From NCBI RefSeq assembly GCF_000182565.1, contig NW_015971552.1, positions 245,353 through 309,352 on the forward strand: a stretch of DNA of 64,000 nt. The letters are read 5' to 3'. Each line of letters begins with the position of its first letter. Position 1 is the stretch's first letter. The notes beneath the pieces were generated by a model. The model made no database searches. It was given only the letters and a program-made list of their open reading frames with translations, and was not told the DNA's origin. The position numbers and the translations under genes were made by a program. This document shows, in pieces, positions 33,070 to 44,679 of this stretch. The stretch is from Spizellomyces punctatus DAOM BR117. Lineage: Eukaryota; Chytridiomycota; Chytridiomycetes; Spizellomycetales; Spizellomycetaceae.

Positions 33070-35864
33070 ATGCACAAGTTGAACTTTCGTACAGCGAGAC
33101 GCCCGACCAAGATGCCCGTCCAGTTGTCCCCTCAGCACCAGGAAATCTATTTGCAGTATCTAAGTGCAAAGGAAAAGCAGAGTCCTTCCGAAGTGCCATT
33201 CAAGTATCTATATGAAGCCCGTAAACATTTGGTTCGTGCATCGCTCCCAAGTCCACCATGACAATGGAGCAGTAAAGCTGACGGTCAAAAGGGGGCTATA
33301 GTACAAGCTGAAAAATGAGCTGGAAAAGGAAGAAGAGTCTGGATCCAATTACTCAAAGGAACAGCAGGTAATCGGCTTGACACCGGAGTAAAAATAGATA
33401 AACCTGACGCTATCTCCCTATTACAGCGTCTATTACTCGCTGTCTTTGACTACCTATTGGGCATAAACCACATAGATAGCGAGGAGCTATCCCCGGGTGA
33501 AAAGGCACTCACAGCTAGGTAAGCAGTTAAACGCGTGAAAGAATGCAATATACACTATCGGCCTCATCCATAATACACAAATCTTAGCTTGGAGGTTCTT
33601 AGACCACATGCTGTCCAACCTCTATACTGTTCAATAGTCTTAAACACACTCAATCAGCTGGGAATTCTCTGGGCAAATTGGTCGTGAGTCTTCCTTCGAA
33701 ATCCATGGACAACCAAGCACACCCAGTGACATCGTTCTTAGGGATGCACGTCGTGCGGCAACTTTCTTGGAAAAAGCGGAAGAATTGTATCACGCTTATG
33801 CAAAGGCTGTTAAAGAGCCCCCAGTACCAAAGTAAGGCGCGAAGCTGCTGTTATGCGACCGCTGCAGGAATTTATATTTGATAGTCCATTCGATGTAGCG
33901 ATCACTCTCACTCCAACAGAGTGCTGGGATGAACTTGACAATCTGCACACGCACAGTTTATACTATTTGGCGCAGGTTTATGGATCTCTGGGTCTGAAGG
34001 ATAAGGCAAGAATGTGCAGTCATGAGTACCTAATGGCGCACTCGCTAACTGCGCTTTGGTTGCAGTCTGCCGAGTACTGTCGGATGACGTTGATGCGGCA
34101 GCTTGGACGCAAAGACCTGAATCAATTGGTTGGTAGAAAACACGAATCTACCAGGAATTGTTCGCAGGCACTTACTTGACACACTCCAGACTTGGGCATT
34201 GGACTGCATGACATTGTCTCAATATTATACATCAATTGGTGCCTTCCCTTTTGCTCATCATTGCTTGAGTAAGTATCTGTCGAGACACACTAGTCTCACC
34301 TATAAGAGCCTACTGAATCCCATATCTCTTGTGAAGCGGCTGCTGAATCTATGCTTTGGAGCATGAGTGGCGATGGTGTGTCGCTTGATTCGACGGAACA
34401 AGCAAGATCTTTCCAGCGAGCAAAGGCAGATTTATCGTAAGAACTAGAAGGGACGTGTTTGACGCATACCGTCTCAGTAACCTTGTTTTGCGGCATTAGA
34501 TGGATATGGGGAAAGTTCTACCTCAATGCCTTGGAGGTGTCGGCGTAAGTTCTTGGGATTCCGCTGAGAGTAGATCGATTTCAGCTGAGAAACAGCCCAC
34601 CGCTGCTTTTTATCAGCGAACGTCACGTTGAATCTGACACCACAATTGAATCCTCGCTCTCGTAAGTGACTGCTTGTATCGCTCGGTTGACTGTCTTGCT
34701 GATCTGGTTGCCAGTATGAGCTTATGTGGCATGCCCCTTTTCGACATCCAGCGGCCTGCCACGCAACCAGTACGACCGGTAGTTCCATCCGCTTTTGCAC
34801 AAAGTTATACCGAAGCACAGCCATTGTTTCTTGAAGGTTTGCGCTGTCTTGAAGAGGCGAAAAAGTTCTTCGTTATCGATGGGTTTGTGACGGATCATGT
34901 GGGAATAGTGAAGGTACATTCCTTCCTTAACAGAGAGTGCCCTTTAGATTAATCCTAAAACCCTACAGGACATGTCTCAACTGTACAAGCACCTTGGCGC
35001 TTTCGAGTCAGATCCTGTACGCCGAAGGTACACACATGCATCGCTCCCCTTCTCTTAACTCGTCTGATGTATTGGCACAGCGCACTCACCCAGCGCTGTG
35101 CCCTGCTGCTTACACCCCTTCTGGAGTCGTTGAATCCCGCTCATTTTCTGGACCTTGTGCAAAGCGTTACCTACGAGCTTAGCACGACATACGAAGCGCT
35201 AGTGGACAGCCGACTTGCTGTATTTGAGAATGTAGCTGAAGGATTACCGTACAAGGAGCGAATCGAGAAAGCGATAGATATCAATAAGTTGTGAGTATTC
35301 ATTTTCAAAATGTGAAAGGACTTATTGACTCGCCTTCGGGCCTTGCTCACCGATGAATCAGAATTGAGAAAACCATACAGTACTCCACGGCTTTCATCAC
35401 TCTATATGCGGATCCACAAACTAAACTTCTACCAGAACCTTTTGACGATGCAGACGATGCGGTATGTAGTCTACTTCCTCACGACATTGGTCTGTCGTTT
35501 TCTAGAGATCATTTGTATTATTACAGCGTGCTGTTATGACCGCGACATGGCGCATGGCACGGCTCTGGGCGCGTAAGATCCCGGTTCCGGAAAGCGAAGC
35601 GGAAGCTGATGAAAATCATCTGAGGGGTCTTAAAGCTACATATCTCAGGAACAGGTAAGTGTTCCTGGGCTGTATCTTCGTGGACTTACGGGGTAAATGA
35701 CTGTCTCTGTTCACGTTTACAACAGCTTGGTCGCATACACCCAAATCACAGCGTACTATACACAGTTTGGCATATCTGGGTTTGAAGACGAGATGGAAGT
35801 CATTAAAGCCATGTGTGACTTGCTACCGCGGCACATCTCTGAGGTTGAAAAGCCAGTGTCATGA
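33070..35864 (+). CDS. KIFBP: KIF-binding protein (KIFBP/KBP) homologue
   Basis: KIFBP proteins are all-helical TPR-like regulators that bind kinesin motor domains and block microtubule attachment. Model of 609 aa, close to the human length of 621, over 17 exons: 33070-33231, 33302-33367, 33427-33518, 33588-33683, 33742-33823, 33868-34005, 34066-34128, 34190-34268, 34337-34436, 34500-34544, 34590-34661, 34715-34913, 34969-35027, 35081-35290, 35362-35461, 35527-35654, 35726-35864. Landmarks are THSLYYLAQVYGSLGLKDK, SAEYCRMTLMRQL, TWALDCMTLSQYYTSIG, LEEAKKFFVIDGFVTDHVGIVKDMSQLYKHL and FLDLVQSVTYELSTTYEALVDSRL. The intron 34006-34065 has GC..AG ends. The intron after exon 5 is short (44 nt). A Met at 33112 is an alternative start. 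Kinesin regulation by this family would suit a flagellate or hyphal cell. Confidence 0.87.
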
Positions 35865-36415
35865 TATTCAAGAGCTTTCGTACTTGTGGTCTCTCGTCTG
35901 CTGAAGGGAAAACCGAAACCCCCGCCTTCGTAGGTAGGCACCTAACCGGTTAGAACATACGAAAATCTTCTGGGCAAATATGGAAGGAACTATCGAAGTG
36001 ATTGGGACTGGTGGCGCCGCTTCTTTGGGGCGGGACTATAGATAGTAGGCTTAACTGCATGATCTGAACACACAGCGGACACAACGGACAAAAAATAGAA
36101 TGCCATGAGAATCTCTGCCAGGCATACTTTTCTTATACAATCTGGAAAGACGGATAAACAGAAGGGGCAGTCGCCATACAAATAACACCTTGCAACCTTC
36201 AATTTCTTTTACAGATATTCCATTCCAATCCCATGACTCAAACGTTCGCTGGCTAGGGAGTTACCTCCATGTAATTGTCTTCTCACTCCACCACTCCGAT
36301 TTATCAAGAAATAGACCGCAAAATGACGATAGACATGGTAATGCAGCCGCCAAATTGTTTCTCCCTTTCGATTCCTCTGCCTGGTTTACTTCTTTCAGAT
36401 ACTGAAAACAATTGT
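35865..36415. other. Convergent 3' region between KIFBP and the Chtop-like gene
   Basis: 551 bp between stop codons on opposite strands; no gene or repeat recognised. Confidence 0.6.
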
Positions 36416-37074
36416 TCACGATTCCATTGGGGTGCCCTCGCTGTCCTGAGCCATATATTCGTCCAGTTCGTTATCGAGCTTGCTTGCAGCATATTTGGTA
36501 TCCTTCATCATAAAGCTTTCGAGATCTCTGTCGAGAGCTTCTTTAGACGGCGGGGCACCACCTCGACCTCCACGACCGCGTCCACCACGAAATCCACCTC
36601 GACCACTACGAAAAGTGTTTCTTGCCGCAAAACCTCGTCCAAAACTCCCTCGACCACGGAAAGCGCTTCCTCCCCTTGCAAATCCTCGGCTGATTTTGGC
36701 GACGCCTCCACGGGCCACATGTCCATTCAGGCCGCCGCGCGCACCACGAAATGCACTAGCGTTAACAACGCCGCGATTCGCCATTGGTTTACCTCGGCCC
36801 AAACGATTGGCCATTACGGTAGCTTGACGGCTGCCGGCCTGTCGAGAGGCCACGCGAGCGATTTCAATTTGCCTGAATCTTCATAAAACATATAAAATAA
36901 GGAACCGGTGAGTATAACTATGAAGTTGAAACAAAGGAAAGGGGACAGGGTAACAAACCTATCGGAAAGTGAACTGTTCGCTTGCGTACCAGTTGAACCG
37001 TTGGTACCCTTAGTAACCACTACACGACGAGCAGGAGCGCCGTTGGCAGCATTTCCGTTCGCTGGTTTCGTCAT
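36416..37074 (-). CDS. Chtop/FoP-like RGG-box protein, mRNA export adaptor candidate
   Basis: Model of 190 aa, exons 37074-36959 and 36872-36416, in phase. The short N-terminal region (NGNAANGAPARRVVVTKGTN) leads to a helical stretch SLSDRQIEIARVASRQAGS. A long Arg/Gly-rich segment follows (residues about 65-140, many RGG and FRG units), the usual target of arginine methyltransferases. The C-terminus has the duplicated acidic helix of the FoP/Chtop C-terminal domain: SKEALDRDLESFMMKD and SKLDNELDEYMAQD. In animals Chtop links PRMT1 to the TREX mRNA-export complex; the same role here is inferred from domain order. The frame stays open upstream of the chosen ATG for about 110 codons on the same strand, see the next entry. 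Confidence 0.82.
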
Positions 37075-37890
37075 GATGAGAATAGGAAGCCGTTGGTCAA
37101 CTAGAAAGAGAAACGCACAGCCAAAGATGTGCCATAATATCAGCATAGGAAATGCAACTACATCAGGCCAGCGGAGGAGGTTAAGGAGACGGTCGATAAC
37201 CACCAAAGTCAGAGGCATGTGTTCTTGCTGTCTCCTAACAATTTTCTTCTGGTAGCACACTGGCGATTCGGAGGTTTGCAAAAAGTCGCACCGATCGGCA
37301 CAAGGTGAAAGTTCCCTCGACGCTCGCTTGGCTATACCTCGCTTGGCCATCGCTCGCCATGATATCCAACCACGCTTTTCCCACGACAAACGCAAGATCC
37401 ACAACGATCTCTGGCAGCGTTAAAGGAGCCTTCACCACCCCATCGTCGCTGAACTTAACGCCTCTGACCAAGCTACTCGAACCCTCTCCCCAACCTTCTC
37501 CACAGGCAAAAAGTGGCACTCGGAAACAGCGAGCTCGTACATTTCTAAGACGGCCAAAATATCCAGTTGTTGAACGCAATAGGCGATCGAGACTCGTCTC
37601 TGGTCTGGTGCTTCCGACGGGCTTCAAATCCGAGCGTCCACCGTACACCTTCGCAATGTATATTCAAGCTGAGAAGATGCAATCAGACAATCGGCCTTGT
37701 GAAATTTCAGTTGGTAGAGATCCTCGCGATGTGGTTTGAGTTAAGCAGGTGAAGTCAAACTGTCCAAACTGCGCGCTTTGATACCTCACGTGATAGTAGT
37801 GGCACAGCACCTTTCGGAATTTGGTTGAGGCCGATCTTAATAGGCATTAGGTCATGTTCGTCCATCTGGCCCATCGTTTGCAAAAGAACT
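37075..37890 (-). other. Unresolved region between Chtop-like gene and COQ8; possible small - strand gene
   Basis: Two open frames on the - strand look partly protein-like. One (37648-37235) ends in PLTLPEIVVDLAFVVGKAWL, and the other (37404 down to 37075, in frame with the Chtop start) has a possible membrane helix DVVAFPMLILWHIFGCAFLFLV. I could not join them with convincing splice sites or find a clear start, so no CDS is called. The COQ8 promoter must also lie here; CACGTG is at 37787-37792, about 100 bp before its ATG. Confidence 0.35.
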
Positions 37891-40302
37891 ATGTCGACAA
37901 AGAAGGGGGGAGATATTTTAAGTATGTTTAGAAGACCTTGTCATATTTCTCCAAGAGTTTGCTGACGTTGTCCTGTTAGGCTTGCTTCTCGCTTCACGAC
38001 AGGTTTTCTGGAGCATCCTTGACCAGCAAAGCGGCAGCCTGAAGCATTACACGCGAACCTCTAGTATTCCCCGTGCAGCTGCCCGAGTTCTAAATAGAAC
38101 CCGACATGCTGAAGCTCCAGCCCAGGAGTCAAGTGTCGCTAGTCATACAATCTCTCAGAGGTGGTTTCACCCTATATGTCTCCCCTATGGCCAAACTAAC
38201 CATCCCCCGTCTCCCTAGTCCCCGGACTATAGATCCTGTGCACACGCAACCGTATGTAGAGAGTGCAAAAGAACATCCTCATGCATCAAAATCTGCTCCC
38301 CCACCCCCATTTTCATCTGAGGTATTATCCCATATATCACTTGACCTGCTTGAATTAATGATAGCACTCTAACCTTGTACAAAGCTCAATAATGGCGGAC
38401 GGTTACCATTGCCTTCTGGAGCATCACACCTTCCAGACCCGCCAATAGATCCGCCGTCATCTATTCCGCCTGATTCTCAAATGACTCGTGCAGCACGAAC
38501 CGGGCATTTGGGTGCGAGCTTTTCAGCAACATCACGTGAACCTGTCTCGGAAAATACTGCGGAACAGTCGGCGGATAACCGATCGCGGGTGAGCAGTTCG
38601 TAAATCTTACTTAAACAATTCCGCTGGCAACAAGCTTACTGAATATACCTCGGCCAAAGCCGGCAGCTTTTAAGCAATCCAGGGTCCCTTCATCACGAGT
38701 GGGCCGACTGTGGCACTATGGAAGTGAGTCAGAATGATACCTGAAATCTCGCATATTCCCGAGCTGATTATCAACCATCCTTCAGGTCTTGCAGCGGGCG
38801 TGGGTGTGGGTGCGGTGGGTGAAGCAGTCCGCCGAGCGGCGGGCTTTTCGGATGGGAATGGTAGCTACTACTGTCGCTATGCGAGATGGTTCCTTTTATT
38901 TACAGTCATTATTTTGAAGGTGGAAGTGTGGTTCTCAGTCCTGGAAATATCGAGAGAATTGTTAGCAAGCTGACGCGAATGCGAGGCGCCGCACTGAAAC
39001 TCGGCCAGATGCTAAGTATACAAGGTATGGGGATATAGCCAGTACAGTAATTCATGTGGTGCTGATATCCTCGAATACTGTACGAATAGACAATTCCATG
39101 CTCCCTAAAGAGCTGGAGAACATCCTCCTACGTGTCCAGAACACTGCGAATTACATGCCTGACTCACAGCTGCAGGTAAAACACCTTTTGACAATCATTC
39201 TCAACTCTGGCAGAGACCAATTCTTTAATTTCCAGACCACACTAAGCAGGGAGCTTGGACCGGATTGGCGTTCAAAGTTTGGTGACTTTGAGCTCATGCC
39301 CATCGCTGCGGCGTCCATTGGGCAAGTTCATCGTGCTACGTTATTGGACGGTCAACCTGTGGCCGTTAAAGTGCAGTATCCTGGTGTAGCCGACAGTATC
39401 GACAGTGACCTGGACAACTTGCGCGCTCTCATACTGTTCAGCAATTTTCTGCCAAAAGGATTGTACCTCGATAACACTATCCGAGTTGCACGAAAAGAGC
39501 TGGCATGGGAATGCGATTATAAGCGAGAGGCGGAGGCCATGGAGAAATTTCGAGATCTAATCAAAGGCTTACGAGGCTTCAACGTCCCAAAAGTAATATC
39601 CAATCTCACGACCCCTCAAGTCTTGACAACGGAATTTGTCGAAGGGCTTCCCGTAGGGTCCTTCTCAAATCTTCCGCAGAGGATTCGCGACAGCATCGGT
39701 GAACGAATACTCCGTCTTTGTCTACGCGAACTATTTGAGTTCCGCTTCATGCAAACTGACCCTAACTGGTCCAACTTCTTGTATGATCCGCGCACGGATA
39801 TGATACATTTGCTGGATTTTGGGGCGGCGAGAGAGTTTGATGCGAATTTCACCCAGAAATACATGAATGTTTTGTATGCAGCTTCTGAAGGGGACCGAGA
39901 AGGGTGTGCATATTGGTCCAAAGTATTAGGGTTTTTGACTGGAATGGAGAGTCAGGTAAGCTTATCCAGTACATGTTAATTCAATCTTTCTGAATCCTAA
40001 CCGGTCCGCTGACGCAGGCTATGACGAATGCCCATGTTAACTCTATCCTCATGCTGGCGGAACCGTTTTCAAAGTTTGGTCCTGCCGTCTATGATTTCGG
40101 AAAACAGGATGTGACCAACCGCGTCCGCGCGGAGATTCCGTTGATGCTCAGAGAGAGACTGACTCCACCACCTGACGAGACGTATTCATTGCATAGGAAG
40201 CTATCGGGGGCCTTCTTGCTGTGCACAAAACTGAGATCCAGAATTAGGTGTAGAGAAATCTTTGAGGGATTTAGGGAGCGATATGTCTTTGATTTGGCAT
40301 AA
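37891..40302 (+). CDS. COQ8: Coq8/ADCK (UbiB) atypical kinase for coenzyme Q synthesis
   Basis: Matrix-facing atypical kinase/ATPase of the mitochondrial inner membrane, required for ubiquinone biosynthesis. Model of 617 aa, ten exons: 37891-37921, 37980-38160, 38219-38321, 38385-38588, 38660-38723, 38786-38860, 38920-39024, 39090-39175, 39236-39955, 40018-40302; phases close. Coq8 hallmarks are the Gly-rich segment [17 protein letters not shown] (likely membrane helix), KxGQ at 246-249 within [14 protein letters not shown], the Ala-rich loop AAAS at about 307-310 replacing the usual Gly-rich loop, the nucleotide-binding Lys in [35 protein letters not shown] and the DFG-like LLDFGAARE. The acceptor of exon 5 (AAAG) is the least certain junction. 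The N-terminal 190 residues are Pro/Ser-rich and variable. Confidence 0.93.
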
Positions 40303-40411
40303 AGTCAATAGTGTGAACCATTTAAGACGATTAGAACTAGTACTACTACGAAAATAGATTAGATTAGTATGTACAAAGGGCCCAAGCAAAATCTACAATT
40401 CAAGGTATCAT

Positions 40412-42559
40412 TTATCGGATCTTTTGTGGCATTTTGACCACCCGATTTCGAGATACAGGCTCCCTAATCTGTAATTCAGGCTCACTGTCTGAATCCGCCT
40501 TCGCAGCCCTGCGGGGAAATTTCTTTTGAGTTAGCTTTTCGAAAATGCTGGAATCGGGTTCGCTATCGGACTCTGCCGCTTTCTCAAAACGGTCGTCCGC
40601 TACGTCCAATTCCGAATCGCTATCGATGACATAAAAGTGATCGGCCTCGTCCCGGAGGTGCAGTTTTCCTTGACCCTTTTTTCGTTTTTGCCCCTGAGTC
40701 GACTTTTGGCTGTCGACATTGTCTCCTCTTTTCCTCTTTTGCCCCAGCGCGGGAGACCCTGAGACGTTTGCTCGTGTGACGTACTCTTTTAGATTATCTC
40801 GAATCTCATCATACTGCTCCTGGACAGCTTCTCGATGCTCCATCACTTCCTTTCTAACTGTAAGTATACTGCCGAGCAGAGTGGGCACATTCACATGGCG
40901 TCCTGCGTGTAATCGTTCGTATCCGGCACCTATCATGCCCTGGAGGAGTCTGGACGCACGCATGAATTCGTAACGAATCGCCGGCCAGGCACGAGTTGCT
41001 CCGGCGATTTCATTTGCTGCGGTGACAAGCGTTAGATGGCCAATGACGCGTATTCGCGAAGGCATGGTGGTGACTTACTCGGATCTTGTGGGTCCAGGAT
41101 ACATAGCGCCGTTGGCCGTGGGGGCCCACGCTGCAGCGGACAGGTTCTTGGGTTCTGGTAGATTTCCTATAATTGGATGCGCTCCCTGATGTTAGATCAA
41201 CTAAAACTCGGGAGAGATCCAGCAAACAACCGACCTTGCGATAGTACCAAGCCCGTTCGAGATTCACCCCAATACCAACGTCCTCGTAGTTGAACTGTGA
41301 ACCGTATAATTCCAGCATGTCCAGTAACAGCACTCCCAGGTTATCTTTGGCTCTTATCTGGCCAGTTTGTAGTTTTGGATGAAGCTAAACACAAAACAAC
41401 ATTCCATAACTCAGCGAATAGGCGCCAACGGCTAAGGATACGATTCATCAGTACCTTTAGAAACGCGGTTATAAGGGTCATTAGTGCGTAGCTGCCCAAT
41501 CCTCCTGTGAACACCTCATTCAAGTGCCTTTGCAAAAGAAACTGCTTCATGATGAGGAGTAGTGGTCGAAGACCTTCCCCGGAAAGCGGGTCGTCAATGA
41601 ACTTCTTCACAATATCCGCAGCATGCACTCCAGTTTCGACATTGAAACTGATATCGGCTGGGAACTTCGTCAGCGCATCTACAATTTTGATGATTGGCAC
41701 CTAACACCATGCTTGATGAGATTCTCGGATCTGTCGCTGGCTTTGAGGGGAACTGCCCACCTTCGCATTTCTAATTACTTCAATTTTTGATGCAATACCA
41801 GCACGCTTTACCGCTGTCTCCAGTTGGTGTAAACAAATCGGCGGATATGCACTTCTTTCGAGAATGACTACGTCAACGTCACTAGTGCACGCCATATTAA
41901 ATAACGGTTTGTGATGTGAAACATCGCCGGCTACGTGGCAATCCTTACCTCGAAGGAAGATAAAGTTTTGTTTCGAAGCTGCCGAATACGTGAACCTCTG
42001 CTCGCGGCCATACCGACTGCACAACATGTGTGATTCTGTCGACCGTCAATTGACGCATGCTATGTTCGGCTTCTGTCGGGATGAGAAAAGAGATATAGTC
42101 GTCGATTTCTTCATGCAACCTTTTTCAACGCGATTGAGCGGAATTCGAGGTGCGAATGAAAGTGAGAAACTGGCCCATGGAAAGTACCTCTATAAGATAC
42201 ACCTACATCTTCAACAGGTTTTTCGAATAAACTCTTCCTTTAGGCTGCCATGGAGGGGTCGGTAGCGGAGTCAAAATATCCAAGCTTTTAGGCTTCAGCT
42301 GGTCTTGCCGTTTCCCGCGAGGATCAGAATTCGGAGCAAAAGCTCCACCTTGCCCACCTCGGCGAGCAGGTGCGGAGTCCGGTCTTACGTTCGATTTGGT
42401 GCGACCGGCTGGAGTTTTGGGTGCTTGAGCTTGAGCTTGGGCTTCTGACGTGGGGCCAGGACCATCCAGCTGATCCACATATTGATCATCGTCCAAGTCT
42501 AAAGGTATATAGTCGTCTTGCTCCGCAGCAACATCTGGCGTCGAGGTGATCTCACCCAT
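40412..42559 (-). CDS. TRF4: Trf4/Trf5-type non-canonical poly(A) polymerase
   Basis: Nuclear nucleotidyltransferase (PAPD5/7 group); in yeast it is the catalytic subunit of TRAMP, which adenylates aberrant RNA for the exosome. Model of 573 aa, exons 42559-42207, 42119-41949, 41881-41761, 41700-41455, 41384-41235, 41154-41079, 41016-40412; phases close. The helix LHEEIDDYISFLIPTEAEH precedes the catalytic GS..SDVDVVI (G165, S166, D176, D178) with the third Asp, D231, in ADISFN. The central domain shows LNEVFTGGLGSYALMTLITAFL and the loop LCILDPQDPTNEIAGATRAW. The C-terminal 150 residues are low complexity: basic (KRKRGD, KRKKGQGK) and acidic (DSDSELDVADD). The N-terminus is acidic and Gln/Ala-rich. 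It shares a 117-bp promoter with the divergent Snm1-like gene. Confidence 0.93.
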
Positions 42560-42676
42560 ATCTATCGAACCAAGTAGGAAATGTCTCCTGCTTTCTGTCG
42601 GATGAGTACACGTGCTAATGCTTAGCTCAATTATGAGCGATCGTGGAGAACAACTTGTGAAGTTTTCCTGTTGGCG
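42560..42676. promoter_or_regulatory. 117-bp bidirectional promoter, TRF4 (-) / Snm1-like (+)
   Basis: The start codons are only 117 bp apart, so both genes must use overlapping promoter DNA. CACGTG lies in the middle at 42609-42614. Confidence 0.6.
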
Positions 42677-43507
42677 ATGGATTCCTCTCTCTCAAGACGA
42701 CTAGGATTTCTGCATGACGCTGCTCATTCCCTTTTCGCGACATGCCCATCACTCTCCCGCTTCTACCTTTCAAAATTCCAAGACGTCTGTGCTGATCAGA
42801 AGGTGCCCATTGTAGAAAGAGTCTCCAAAAGGTTTTGTTCGAGGTGTGGGAGCTTATTTGTACCGGGGCAAAACGTAAGGGTAAGGGTCACTGGAGATGG
42901 CAATGGAGAGAAACACAAGAAGAAGAAACGAAAGACGGGCAACCGCTCATCGGCGCCAACTAGGCAGGAAACGTTGAGTCATGCCTGCCATGTCTCCCAC
43001 CCGGGAAACCGGACGAGAATTATAATCAATCATGTGAAGAATTCAGAGTCAATGATGGGGCGAGTGACATCGGGGGTGCTTCCTTTGCAGATACCAGCGC
43101 CAATTTCTGGGAAGAGATTAAGACTTGTAGCGGAGAGTCACCAGTCAAATGCGACCCTTATGAATCAAGTGGCATATCTCTGCGTTATATGCGGGGCAGA
43201 AACTCGCTTTCCAGGGACATCTATCGAGCATGTGAGGCAGTTTGATGCTGCAAAAAACAGCCTCAATGCCGCTGTCAAAGTTCCAATCCTACCCTCTGGA
43301 GCCAAAGCCACTCCTGCGTCAGAATGTTCACAAGCAACGACAGGGAATCTCTCCAATGTCTTGGAATCTTCCCCATGTGGAGTCAAGAAGAAAAAGAAAG
43401 AAAAGCGCAAAAATGACTTACGGACGCTCCTGGCAGCTAGTAAAAAGGATGATGCTCAGAGAACAGGAGACAGCCTAAATTTGACCGATTTTCTGTCGAG
43501 TTTGTAG
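42677..43507 (+). CDS. Rpr2/Rpp21/Snm1-type RNase P or MRP subunit candidate
   Basis: Single exon, 276 aa. The N-terminal helices RRLGFLHDAAHSLF..CPSLSRFYLSKF and the zinc-ribbon half FCSRCGSLFVPGQNVRVRV fit the Rpr2/Rpp21/Snm1 family, which binds RNase P or RNase MRP RNA in the nucleolus. The four zinc ligands would be C54, C57, C169 and C172 (YLCVICGAE). The roughly 110 residues between the two halves are basic (KHKKKKRKTG), longer than in Rpp21, so Snm1 or a divergent Rpr2 is more likely. A Lys-rich stretch near the C-terminus (VKKKKKEKRKN) is probably nucleolar targeting. An upstream TTG in frame at 42671 is not a plausible start. Confidence 0.78.
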   Translation: MDSSLSRRLGFLHDAAHSLFATCPSLSRFYLSKFQDVCADQKVPIVERVSKRFCSRCGSLFVPGQNVRVRVTGDGNGEKHKKKKRKTGNRSSAPTRQETLSHACHVSHPGNRTRIIINHVKNSESMMGRVTSGVLPLQIPAPISGKRLRLVAESHQSNATLMNQVAYLCVICGAETRFPGTSIEHVRQFDAAKNSLNAAVKVPILPSGAKATPASECSQATTGNLSNVLESSPCGVKKKKKEKRKNDLRTLLAASKKDDAQRTGDSLNLTDFLSSL

Positions 43508-43604
43508 CATTTGGTAGAGCTATACACTCTGTATTCTAAACTAGTAGATCGCATTATCATATCCTTCTATTGAACTGCAGTAGTGGAAGTTTCATGTTTC
43601 TACT

Positions 43605-44472
43605 TTAGGGGTACCGCCTACGTACTTGGTATGGCTGAAATACACTCCCTTCAATAACCAAATCCGAAACAGACAATGTGGATGTTAAAGCCCACCTTCC
43701 TGTGGCCAGCAATTTATCTCCAGCTTTCACCTCGACGGTAGTGTATGCCAAGGTTTTCCCTTTCTTATTGCATGTGGAATGAATCCTAGGGTCCAAAAGG
43801 TCATCGATGATTCACTACTTGCATACTCGCAGAGCAGATACATACTGGAGCTTGTCGCCGATTTTACCGCCTTAGGTGCACTTCCGCATTATTGGCCCAT
43901 ATTTTGTAGACAATTCGATTCTACTAACTCACCATTAAGAAACGAGACAGATATGTCTGTGCTAACCTGCACAGAGATTAAGGAGCAAGCTCACGGTACG
44001 AATACATCAAGTCGACAGATACCCCAGTATACGTGTTATTTGCTTTAGCAGCTACGGCAAGTGATCCTCCAATATCGACCAAGGTACATATTGTACTAAT
44101 GGATGTTAATTCCAAGGGCCAAGCACAACAATATAACGTAACACAGTTACCCTCCGTGTAAACCTTGAAGGCGGTTCAAATGGTAGTCCTCCACAGTCAG
44201 CTGCCCCAAAAATATTTCAACGATGGGTTGCCATCGCTGTCAGTTGCTCTTAGCAAATAAAGCGAACCTCGCACAAAACTGTTCCCTTATGATGGCAAGC
44301 TTCCACTACGCGCAACTGTAGATGTATTGAGGATAAGGCCGATGAGGCTTGCTTCCTCCCGTCCAACCCATCTTACCTTGCTTAAAATACGGCTGTCAAG
44401 GCCACCAGCCCCAACAATTGAACTCCATGTTTTCCTAACGACTTCCAACGCGGACGTTGCGGGGCGATGCAT
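43605..44472 (-). CDS. Hotdog-fold acyl-CoA thioesterase (ACOT13/THEM2-like)
   Basis: Hydrolyses medium- to long-chain acyl-CoA in mitochondria or cytosol, by family. Model of 164 aa, six exons: 44472-44377, 44236-44151, 44095-44023, 43966-43933 (34 nt), 43870-43846 (25 nt), 43785-43605; phases close. The active-site pattern is clear: N53, H59-G60 in LNRLQGLHGG, and D68 in TLVDIGG, with the same N-to-H (6) and H-to-D (9) spacing as human THEM2, then a Ser at 87 in TYTGVSTDISVSFL. The last strand is KGKTLAYTTVEV..LLATGRWAL. The junction between exons 1 and 2 spans a longer intron (140 nt) and is the weakest; a short exon could be missed there. Function in fatty-acid turnover fits the acyl-CoA dehydrogenase elsewhere in the window, but they are not linked. 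Confidence 0.85.
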
Positions 44473-44679
44473 GACAAACCGTGAGTCGGGTATGGGTTCA
44501 AGATGGATAACCGATCGATTGGTCAACGCGAGGCACAGTCATCCTAAGTTACCGACCTCGCAGACAATGTGTGGCAAATTATCATGCTACGAGATTGCAG
44601 TAGATGCTTCGCGTATTATACTTTTCCCTGGCTCTAATAACAGTGCAGCAACAAAATCATGCAAGATCTATCTATCTAT

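Noticed and set aside
34006-34065. Coding insertion of 20 residues in KIFBP
   Set aside because: A GC-AG intron of standard length explains it and restores the conserved helix.
36275-36886. 203-codon Thr/Ser-rich + strand frame
   Set aside because: It is the antisense shadow of the RGG-rich Chtop-like gene on the - strand.
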